Assembly (NCBI GenBank): GCA_003553895.1
Contig: PWFM01000183.1
Location: forward strand, 1-5,160
Direction: 5' to 3'
From: Syntrophomonadaceae bacterium
GTDB taxonomy: Bacteria; Bacillota; Dethiobacteria; DTU022
Length of the DNA: 5,160 bases
The position numbers and the translations under genes are program-made. Below, piece by piece: positions 1 through 5,160 of the stretch. Position 1 is the stretch's first letter. The number at the start of each line of letters is the position of its first letter. A model generated the notes under the pieces. That model was given only the letters and a program-made list of their open reading frames with translations, had not been told where the DNA came from and did no database searches.

Positions 1-1122
1 AAACTCGGTGAGGAAACTGAAATATTCCGGCACGACAAGCGCTTCTTCAATCCCACGGGGGTCGCTGTTATCATCAGCGACAGCGAAGATGTAGCCGCCA
101 AAGCGGAACAATTCGACGGCCTGGAATTTGACCGGGTGGGCATGCACTACGTTACCGACATGGTGGCAGTTAAGTGCGATTCCGGCGATGCCGGCAAATT
201 CAAAGAAGCCGTAGAAACCGTGGCCGGCAAAACAGAAAAAGCAATGATCCTGATGACCGAAGACCCGGCCATCATGGAAGGGGCCCTTGAGGCCGTAGCA
301 GACCGCAAGCCCCTGGTTTGCGCCGCTACAGGCGACAATTATGAAAAAATGACCGAACTGGCCAAGGGTAAAGAGTGCCCCATGGTAGTACAGGGCAAAG
401 ATATTAACGACCTGGCTGAACTGGTTGATAAAGTTGTCGGCCTGGGTCATAAGGATCTGGTTATCGACAGCGGGGCCCGGGAAACCAGCCAGGTGCTGGC
501 AGACCTGACCCAGTTCCGCCGCCTGGCGGTTCGCAAGAAGTTCCGCTCCTTCGGTTACCCTGCTTTTGCCATCACCACCAAGGAAGATCCTAAAGAAGAA
601 ATAGTCCAGGCCGGCGTTTATGTAAGCAAATACGCCGACGTTGTGGCCCTGAAAGCGTGCGAAAAGCAGCAGCTCCTGCCGCTGTTATCCTGGCGCCAGA
701 ACCTCTACACCGACCCGCAGAAGCCGATCGCTGTAGAAGCGGGCCTGTATGATGTCGGGGACCCCGGTGACGACGCCCCTGTATACGTGACCACCAACTT
801 CTCCCTGACCTACTTTATCGTAGAAGGGGAAGTGGAGGGCGCTCGGATTCCAAGCCGGATCCTTTCGGTTGACACCGGCGGCGTATCTGTTTTGACCGCT
901 TACGCGGACAACAAGTTTTCCGCCGAAACGATTACCGAAGCGATCAAAAAATGCGGCCTGGAAGACAAGGTCAAGCATAAGAAGCTGGTCTTGCCCGGCC
1001 ATGTGGCCGTTCTCAAAGGCACCCTGGAAGAAGAATCGGGCTGGGAAGTTATGGTTGGCCCGCGTGAAGCCTCCGGCATTAACAAGTTTGCCAAGGATAA
1101 CTTCACCGGCGGTGTCAAGTAG
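1..1122 (+). CDS. acsC: Corrinoid iron-sulfur protein, large (gamma) subunit AcsC, 5' end missing
   Basis: This is the large subunit of the corrinoid iron-sulfur protein, the cytoplasmic methyl carrier that takes the methyl group from AcsE and delivers it to acetyl-CoA synthase. The frame is open from base 1, giving 373 residues with no start. Compared with the roughly 446-residue Moorella protein (from memory), about 73 residues are missing, including the Cys-rich segment that binds the [4Fe-4S] cluster. What remains is the TIM-barrel domain, beginning with LGEETEIFRHDKRFF near residue 2 and including FRSFGYP (about 181-187) and PLLSWRQNLYTDP (about 227-239). The C-terminal cobamide-binding domain follows, with SVDTGGVSVLTAYAD (about 289-303), PGHVAVLKG (about 332-340) and VGPREASG (about 353-360). 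A GTG at 136 could be mistaken for the start, but homology continues upstream of it. acsD follows 54 bases later. Family assignment is firm; the cluster-binding part cannot be seen. Confidence 0.96.
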   Translation, partial: KLGEETEIFRHDKRFFNPTGVAVIISDSEDVAAKAEQFDGLEFDRVGMHYVTDMVAVKCDSGDAGKFKEAVETVAGKTEKAMILMTEDPAIMEGALEAVADRKPLVCAATGDNYEKMTELAKGKECPMVVQGKDINDLAELVDKVVGLGHKDLVIDSGARETSQVLADLTQFRRLAVRKKFRSFGYPAFAITTKEDPKEEIVQAGVYVSKYADVVALKACEKQQLLPLLSWRQNLYTDPQKPIAVEAGLYDVGDPGDDAPVYVTTNFSLTYFIVEGEVEGARIPSRILSVDTGGVSVLTAYADNKFSAETITEAIKKCGLEDKVKHKKLVLPGHVAVLKGTLEEESGWEVMVGPREASGINKFAKDNFTGGVK

Positions 1123-1176
1123 CATCCGGCATCAAGCATCCAGTTAAGTGAACCATTTAATGAAAGGAGTATTTAA

Positions 1177-2151
1177 ATGGCTGTAGAAATTCTTAAAGAA
1201 AAATATAGAGGTAAGGTAGGCGAAGTTGTCCTCGGCGCCACCAAGGAAAATGGAGGGACCCGCGGCCACACCATTACGGTGGGCGGCGAAACAGCCCTGC
1301 CCTTCCTGCATTTCGAAGGCGAAATTCCCAACCGTCCCGTAGTAGCCCTGGAAGTATGGGATATCAATCCGGAGTGGAACCCCTGCTTTGATGACTATTA
1401 CGGCGATGTTTATGACGATGCAGGCGCCTGGGCCAAAAAGTGTGTTGAAGAATACGGGGCCGACCTGATCCAGGTCCGCCTTAAAGGCGCAGATCCCGAC
1501 TTAAACGATTATTCCCCTGAAGACTGCGCGGCGACCGTTAAGAAGGTTCTCGAAGCGGTCAGCGTGCCGGTAATGGTTATCGGATGCGGCAAAGCGGAGA
1601 AGGATAATACCCTTTATAACCCCATTGCCGAAGCGGCGGCCGGCGAAAACCTGGTTATGGGCGTGGCCGAACTGGAAAACTACAAATCGGTAACCAGCGC
1701 CTGCATGGCCAACAACCACGTGGTTATCGCCCAGTCACCGATCGATATCAACATCTGCAAGCAGCTTAACATCCTTATTGCCGAGATGAGCCCGGCCATG
1801 AGCAGCCGTATCATCATCGACCCCACCGTAGCCGCCCTCGGTTACGGAATCGAGTATTCCTACTCGATCATGGAAAGAGCCCGCAACGGCGCCCTGCAGG
1901 GCGACAAGATGCTGGCTATGCCCATGTACGGCAATGCCGGTTTTGAATCATGGCGTCAAAAAGAAGCCAACATTTCAGATGAAGAGCAGCCCGGCTGGGG
2001 CGAGCAGGCAGAACGGGGCATCCTCTGGGAAGCGACAACGGCCATGGCTTACCTGCAGTCCGGTATCGACATTCTCGTGATGCGCCATCCCGAGGCCCTG
2101 AAAGTGATTAAAGGTAATATTGACGACCTGATGAAGGACAACAGCTATTAA
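1177..2151 (+). CDS. acsD: Corrinoid iron-sulfur protein, small (beta) subunit AcsD
   Basis: This is the small subunit of the corrinoid iron-sulfur protein. It is a TIM-barrel protein that pairs with AcsC and helps cap the cobamide. The product has 324 residues, almost the same as the Moorella protein (about 323). Recognisable family segments include VLGATKENGGTRGHTI near the N-terminus, FLHFEGEIPNRPVVALEV (about 49-66), ADLIQVRLKGADP (about 95-107), NICKQLNILIAEM (about 192-204), GYGIEYSYSIMERARNGALQ (about 223-242) and ILVMRHPEALK near the C-terminus. The ATG is preceded by AAAGGAG (1163-1169) at 7 bases, so the start is well supported. acsC lies upstream and acsE starts 21 bases after the stop, so all three are probably co-transcribed. 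No frameshift or unusual base use is seen. Both subunits sit side by side, as expected for equimolar partners. Confidence 0.97.
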   Translation: MAVEILKEKYRGKVGEVVLGATKENGGTRGHTITVGGETALPFLHFEGEIPNRPVVALEVWDINPEWNPCFDDYYGDVYDDAGAWAKKCVEEYGADLIQVRLKGADPDLNDYSPEDCAATVKKVLEAVSVPVMVIGCGKAEKDNTLYNPIAEAAAGENLVMGVAELENYKSVTSACMANNHVVIAQSPIDINICKQLNILIAEMSPAMSSRIIIDPTVAALGYGIEYSYSIMERARNGALQGDKMLAMPMYGNAGFESWRQKEANISDEEQPGWGEQAERGILWEATTAMAYLQSGIDILVMRHPEALKVIKGNIDDLMKDNSY

Positions 2152-2172
2152 AAATGTGAAGGAGGCAAGCAG

Positions 2173-2967
2173 ATGATTATTATCGGCGAACGCATTAACG
2201 GAATGTTTAAGGATATCGCCAAGGCGATTAATGATCGCGATCCCGGCCCGGTCCATGAGTGGGCTAAAAAGCAGGAATACAACGGGGCCCACTATCTCGA
2301 CATCAACGTCGGGCCCAGTTCTACCGAACCGGTAGAAGCCATGAAATGGCTGGTTGAAGTAACCCAGGAGGCCAGCGACCTGCCACTTGCTCTCGACTCC
2401 ACCAAGTATGACGCCATTGAAGCGGGGCTTAAGCTCTGCAAGCAGCCGGCCATGATCAATTCCGTGCCGGCGGAAATGGCCAAGATGGAGCGCGTCTTCG
2501 CCATGGCCGCAGAATACGGGGCTGAGGTGATCGGCCTGGCCATGAACGAAGAAGGAATCCCCAAGGATGCCGACATGCGGGTAGGGCTGGCGGCAGAACT
2601 GGTGGCCACCGCCGATGCTTTCGGCATAGCCCCCGACATGCTCTATATCGATCCCCTGGTTTTGCCCTGCAACGTGGCCCAGGACCACGGTCCCGAAGTA
2701 ATGCGCACCCTGCGGGAGATTAAGATGATTTCAGATCCCGCCCCGAAAACTACCGTGGGCTTAAGCAATATCTCCCAGGGCACCAAGAACAGGGAGCTGA
2801 TCAACCGCACTTTCGCGGTTATGGCCATGGCCAACGGTCTCGATTCAGCCATCGCTGATGCCAGCGACGATGAATTAATGGCAGCGGTAGCGGCAGCGCG
2901 GATTATACTCGACATGGATATTTACTGCGATTCCTTTGTCGACGTGTTTAAACAGCGCAACCGTTAA
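2173..2967 (+). CDS. acsE: Methyltetrahydrofolate:corrinoid iron-sulfur protein methyltransferase AcsE
   Basis: This is the cytoplasmic methyltransferase (MeTr) that transfers the methyl group of 5-methyltetrahydrofolate to Co(I) of the AcsC/AcsD protein. It is a single-domain pterin-binding TIM barrel of 264 residues; the Moorella enzyme has about 262. It starts with the typical MIIIGERINGMF. Residues known from the Moorella enzyme to contact the pterin or act in catalysis fall at the same numbers here: Asp75 (in LALDST), Asn96 (in AMINS), Asp160 (in LYIDPL) and Asn199 (in GLSNIS), the last implicated in helping protonate N5 of the folate. NVAQDH (167-172), INRTF (210-214) and IADASDDEL (227-235) are further family signatures. 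The ATG has AAGGAGG (2159-2165) 7 bases upstream. The adjacent corrinoid protein genes separate this enzyme from the homologous MetH and dihydropteroate synthase families. Confidence 0.97.
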   Translation: MIIIGERINGMFKDIAKAINDRDPGPVHEWAKKQEYNGAHYLDINVGPSSTEPVEAMKWLVEVTQEASDLPLALDSTKYDAIEAGLKLCKQPAMINSVPAEMAKMERVFAMAAEYGAEVIGLAMNEEGIPKDADMRVGLAAELVATADAFGIAPDMLYIDPLVLPCNVAQDHGPEVMRTLREIKMISDPAPKTTVGLSNISQGTKNRELINRTFAVMAMANGLDSAIADASDDELMAAVAAARIILDMDIYCDSFVDVFKQRNR

Positions 2968-3012
2968 GCTACATAAATTAGCAATCATGTTAGTTGAAGG
3001 GAAGGTGAGTAT

Positions 3013-3693
3013 ATGATAATCGCTGAACGCAAGCCGCTGGAAGAAATAGCGGCTATGGCCGCCCCTTACAAAAAAATCTGCGTGCTCGGGTGTAATACCT
3101 GCGTGGGGGTCTGTATGGCCGGCGGCGAAAAAGAGGCTGCGGAAACTGCATCCCTCTTGCGCATCCACCGCAACAAAGAGAACCAGGAAGGCGAAGTGGA
3201 TGTCTTTTCTCTCGAAAGGCAGTGCGAGTTTGAATTTATTGACGAAGTTTTGGAAAGGCTGAAAAGCTATGACCTGATTATTTCCCTGGCCTGCGGTGTA
3301 GGAGTCCAGACCATGGTAGAGCATGTTCCGTCCCTGCGGGTTGTCCCGGGCCTGAACACTACTTCCATGGGTTATCCCACCGAACAGGGAGTATGGTCCG
3401 AGCGCTGCCTTGGCTGCGGGGACTGCGTCCTGCACCTGACCATGGGGGTCTGTCCCATAACCCGCTGCGCAAAAACCCTGCTTAACGGACCCTGCGGCGG
3501 TTCGGCTGAAGGGTTGTGCGAAGTCGGTGAGGATATCCCCTGCGCCTGGCAGCTGATTCATGATCGCCTTTCCAGCTTTAGCCGTTTAAACGACCTGAAC
3601 GAGATTCAGCCTCCCAAGGACTGGTCAACATCGCATCACGGGGGCCCGAGAACCACAGTAAGGGAGGATGTTAGAATTGATCGCGGGGAGTAA
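3013..3693 (+). CDS. metV: MetV, iron-sulfur/zinc subunit of methylenetetrahydrofolate reductase
   Basis: MetV is the partner subunit of MetF in the methylenetetrahydrofolate reductases of many acetogens and related bacteria. It is thought to bring electrons to the flavin of MetF through iron-sulfur centres, and it also carries zinc. The family is often labelled 'methylene-tetrahydrofolate reductase C-terminal domain'. The product has 226 residues and begins with the typical MIIAERKPLEEI. It holds 14 cysteines: an N-terminal set C23, C27, C30, C34; single C71 and C94; and a C-terminal set C132, C135, C138, C147, C152, C161, C169, C177. The last set includes CLGCGDC, CPITRCAK and LLNGPCGG, which are family hallmarks. 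A polar tail (about 199-226) with PPKDWS follows. GAAGGTGAG (3001-3009) lies just before the ATG. acsE is 45 bases upstream, and the 3' end overlaps metF, which suggests translational coupling and equimolar subunits. Metal assignments are inferred from the family. Confidence 0.93.
   Translation: MIIAERKPLEEIAAMAAPYKKICVLGCNTCVGVCMAGGEKEAAETASLLRIHRNKENQEGEVDVFSLERQCEFEFIDEVLERLKSYDLIISLACGVGVQTMVEHVPSLRVVPGLNTTSMGYPTEQGVWSERCLGCGDCVLHLTMGVCPITRCAKTLLNGPCGGSAEGLCEVGEDIPCAWQLIHDRLSSFSRLNDLNEIQPPKDWSTSHHGGPRTTVREDVRIDRGE
3661..3667 (+). promoter_or_regulatory. Shine-Dalgarno site of metF, inside the 3' end of metV
   Basis: AGGGAGG lies within the last codons of metV. It touches the ATG at 3668, which leaves no room for a normal spacer, but is 9 bases before the in-frame TTG at 3677. 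This favours TTG as the metF start. Because the site is inside metV, ribosomes finishing metV would pass over it, consistent with coupled translation of the two subunits. Confidence 0.7.
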
Positions 3694-4594
3694 TCTGGAA
3701 AAAATAGTAAACAGTGGCAACTTTGTTGTAACCGGCGAGCTGGGTCCGCCCAAGAGCTCCGACATTACCCAGCTGAAGCACCACGCCGAAGAAATGAAAG
3801 ATCATGTCGATGCCTACAATATTACCGACAACCAGACGGCTATAGTGCGCACCTCCAGCATTGCCTGCGGCTCTACCCTGGTGCAAATGGGCCTGGAGCC
3901 GATCATTCAGATCACCGTGCGCGACCGCAACCGGATCTGTATCCAGGCAGATGTCCTGGGCGCGCATGCCCTCGGCATCAAGAACATCCTCTGCCTTTCC
4001 GGAGACCACCAGAGCTTCGGCAATGAACCGGGCTCCAAGGGAGTCTACGACATCGACTCCATGCAGCTTCTAAAAGGTCTCCAGGAGATGCGGGACGAGA
4101 ACCGCTTCATGGGCGGGGACGAAGTGGAAGCGCCGATCAGCTACTACTTAGGCGCGGTATCAAACCCCTTCGCCGATCCCTTCGAGTACCGGGTAGACCG
4201 TCTCGAGAAGAAGATCAACGCCGGGGCCAGCTTCATCCAGACCCAGTGTATCTTTGACCTGGACCGCTTTGAAAAATGGATGGAACTGGTCCGGGAAAGA
4301 GGCCTGCACAAGAAAGCGGCCATCATGGGCGGGGTCACCCCGATCAAGTCACTGGGAGCGGCCCGCTACATGAAGAACAATGTATCCGGGATCACCATTC
4401 CCGATGCCTTGATCGACCGCCTCAAAGGAGCAGAAAAGAAAAAAGAAGAAGGCCTGAAAATATGTATTGAAACCATCAAGAGGCTGCAGGAAATCGAAGG
4501 AGTGGCCGGAGTGCATATTATGGCCATCGCCTGGGAAGAAATCGTTCCTGAAATTGTCGAGCGCTCGGGCTTATACCCGCGCCCGCAGGTATAA
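3677..4594 (+). CDS. metF: Methylenetetrahydrofolate reductase MetF, catalytic flavin subunit
   Basis: MetF reduces 5,10-methylenetetrahydrofolate to 5-methyltetrahydrofolate, the methyl donor for AcsE, on a TIM barrel with a bound flavin. From the TTG at 3677 the product has 305 residues, close to the usual length (E. coli MetF is about 296). Visible family features, numbered from that start, are VTGELGPPKS with Glu21 (equivalent of the catalytic Glu28 of E. coli), YNITDN (47-52), QITVRDRNR (78-86), CLSGDH with Asp110 (folate-binding Asp position), and FIQTQCIFDL with Gln190. The frame also has an ATG at 3668 (308 residues). I prefer TTG because AGGGAGG (3661-3667) is 9 bases from it but directly abuts the ATG. 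The gene overlaps metV by 17 bases (26 from the ATG). It is the last gene of the operon. No NADH-binding partner gene is adjacent, so the electron donor is open. Confidence 0.95.
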   Translation: MIAGSNLEKIVNSGNFVVTGELGPPKSSDITQLKHHAEEMKDHVDAYNITDNQTAIVRTSSIACGSTLVQMGLEPIIQITVRDRNRICIQADVLGAHALGIKNILCLSGDHQSFGNEPGSKGVYDIDSMQLLKGLQEMRDENRFMGGDEVEAPISYYLGAVSNPFADPFEYRVDRLEKKINAGASFIQTQCIFDLDRFEKWMELVRERGLHKKAAIMGGVTPIKSLGAARYMKNNVSGITIPDALIDRLKGAEKKKEEGLKICIETIKRLQEIEGVAGVHIMAIAWEEIVPEIVERSGLYPRPQV

Positions 4595-4638
4595 ACGATG
4601 GGCAGGAGCATTTCTTCACCATAATCATATTAATCACT

Positions 4639-4671
4639 AAAAGACAGGCCTTCACCGGCCTGTCTTTTTTT
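4639..4671 (+). terminator. Intrinsic (Rho-independent) terminator after metF
   Basis: GACAGGCC (4643-4650) pairs perfectly with GGCCTGTC (4657-4664) around the 6-base loop TTCACC. It is followed by seven T's (4665-4671). The four A's at 4639-4642 can pair with the first T's, extending the stem to 12 base pairs. It lies 44 bases after the metF stop and should end the acs-met transcript, separating it from the downstream thiolase gene. The A-run on the other side could give some termination on the minus strand too, but no minus-strand gene is seen here. Confidence 0.93.
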
Positions 4672-4802
4672 AAAACCCGGTCTACTTATCAATATGGTTG
4701 CCAGGCGCTTTATTCAAGGGAAGGGTTATTTAATAATCAGGGATAGTAGTTTTAACGGTTTTGAAGCTTTAGATTGTTTATCCTTAAAGCAGAGGTGTGC
4801 TT
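4672..4802 (+). other. Gene-free region between the operon terminator and the thiolase gene
   Basis: This stretch is visibly richer in A and T than the flanking genes and has no credible reading frame. Lying after a strong terminator, it should hold the thiolase promoter. I could not find a convincing sigma-A pair: TTGAAG at 4761-4766 has only a poor -10 match (TTAAAG, 4784-4789) at 17 bases, and TTGCCA (4698-4703) is too far from the AT-rich TTATTTAATAAT (4726-4737). The ribosome binding site GAGGTG (4792-4797) sits 5 bases before the thiolase ATG. A short inverted repeat precedes it (4766-4790). Confidence 0.6.
4766..4790. repeat. Short inverted repeat just upstream of the thiolase ribosome binding site
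   Basis: GCTTTA (4766-4771) and TAAAGC (4785-4790) form a 6-base inverted repeat with a 13-base spacer, ending one base before the AGAGGTG ribosome binding stretch. It could be a weak hairpin or a regulator site. A repeat this short and AT-rich may well be chance. Confidence 0.25.
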
Positions 4803-5160
4803 ATGTCCAATGAACGCTCAGCAGTGATAGTCAGCGCGGCCCGCACCCCTATAGGAGATTTCGGCGGTTCCTTTAAAAATGTTTCGGCCCTGCAGCTCGG
4901 GGTTACAGCCGCCCAGGAAGCGGTTCGCCGCGCCGGCGGACTTGCCCAGGAACAGGTGGAAGAAATAATCTTTGGCAACTGCAGCCAGCGCAGCGATGAG
5001 CCCAATATCGCCCGCTGTATTGCCTTGGAGGCCGGCTTTCCGGTCCAGACCACCGGTTTTACCATCCAGCGCCAGTGCAGCTCGGCCATGCAGGCTATCG
5101 TTTCTGCCTGCCAGGAAATTATGTTAGGCGATGCCGAAATTGTGGTGGCCGGAGGGGTGG
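4803..5160 (+). CDS. Thiolase family protein (probable acetyl-CoA C-acetyltransferase), 3' end missing
   Basis: The frame starts at ATG 4803 and runs off the window after 119 complete codons; full-length thiolases have about 390-400. The N-terminus IVSAARTPIGDFGGSF (about 9-24), IIFGNC (55-60) and AEIVVAGGV (111-119) are classic thiolase N-domain features. Cys92 in IQRQCSSAMQAI is at the position of the nucleophilic cysteine that takes the acyl group. Family members either condense two acetyl-CoA to acetoacetyl-CoA or cleave 3-ketoacyl-CoA. The His and Cys of the C-terminal domain lie outside the window, so the direction and chain-length preference cannot be judged. It follows a strong terminator and has its own ribosome binding site (GAGGTG, 4792-4797), so it is probably a separate transcription unit. 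Family is sure, exact substrate is not, so no gene symbol is given. Confidence 0.92.
   Translation, partial: MSNERSAVIVSAARTPIGDFGGSFKNVSALQLGVTAAQEAVRRAGGLAQEQVEEIIFGNCSQRSDEPNIARCIALEAGFPVQTTGFTIQRQCSSAMQAIVSACQEIMLGDAEIVVAGGV

Noticed and set aside
136..1122. A complete 328-residue gene starting at GTG 136
   Set aside because: The same frame is open to base 1 and the upstream residues match the AcsC family (LGEETEIFRHDKRFF), so GTG 136 is an internal valine of a longer gene cut by the window edge.
1123..1176. Repeated GCATC words in the acsC-acsD gap
   Set aside because: Five-base repeats over a short stretch are not significant, and no hairpin or known element is formed.
1975..2688. A 237-codon open frame on the minus strand
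   Set aside because: It lies opposite acsD and acsE, both clearly real, has no recognisable protein features, and is rich in His and Gly as expected from antisense reading of these codons.
2968..2982. A hairpin in the acsE-metV gap (GCTA-N7-TAGC)
   Set aside because: Only four base pairs and no T run follow it, so it cannot be called a terminator or a processing site.
2987..3016. A 10-codon frame whose TGA overlaps the metV ATG, as a possible leader peptide
   Set aside because: No ribosome binding site precedes its ATG, and a 30-base frame with an ATGA overlap is easily produced by chance; its codons overlap the purine-rich metV ribosome site.
2875..3561. A 228-codon open frame on the minus strand
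   Set aside because: It is antisense to the end of acsE and most of metV, shows no family resemblance and has no ribosome binding site I could support.
4696..4709. A sigma-54 promoter upstream of the thiolase
   Set aside because: GG and GC elements are present, but their spacing is off by one base from the required -24/-12 geometry and the rest of the consensus is poor.

Overview
The window is the 3' part of a Wood-Ljungdahl (reductive acetyl-CoA) pathway operon, followed by the start of a separate thiolase gene. All genes lie on the + strand. In order they are acsC (5' end cut off by the window), acsD, acsE, metV, metF, a strong intrinsic terminator, about 130 bases of gene-free DNA, and the first 119 codons of a thiolase. 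Every protein reads as a familiar family and I see no undescribed system. The open points are about gene order, electron supply and one start codon.

The genes form the methyl branch and methyl-transfer part of the pathway. MetV and MetF together reduce methylene-tetrahydrofolate to methyl-tetrahydrofolate. AcsE moves the methyl group from methyl-tetrahydrofolate to the cobalt of the corrinoid iron-sulfur protein, which is the AcsC/AcsD heterodimer. That protein carries the methyl group to acetyl-CoA synthase (AcsB, not in this window). All five are soluble cytoplasmic proteins, with no signal peptides or membrane segments visible.

The organism is most likely an anaerobic Firmicute of the Clostridia, in or near the Moorella / Peptococcaceae / Syntrophomonadales group. 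The reasons are the bacterial-type AcsC/D/E set, close resemblance (from memory) to the Moorella thermoacetica proteins, strong Gram-positive-style Shine-Dalgarno sites, moderate G+C codon use, and the metV-metF pair. The sequence alone cannot say whether the pathway runs toward acetate formation, autotrophic CO2 fixation or oxidation of acetate or fatty acids. The thiolase next door fits several of these lifestyles.

Layout: 1-1122 acsC (partial); 1177-2151 acsD; 2173-2967 acsE; 3013-3693 metV; 3677 (or 3668)-4594 metF, overlapping metV; 4639-4671 terminator closing the acs-met operon; 4672-4802 gene-free region; 4803-5160 thiolase (partial). Gaps inside the operon are 21 to 54 bases and show no terminator, so one transcript from upstream of the window through metF is likely.
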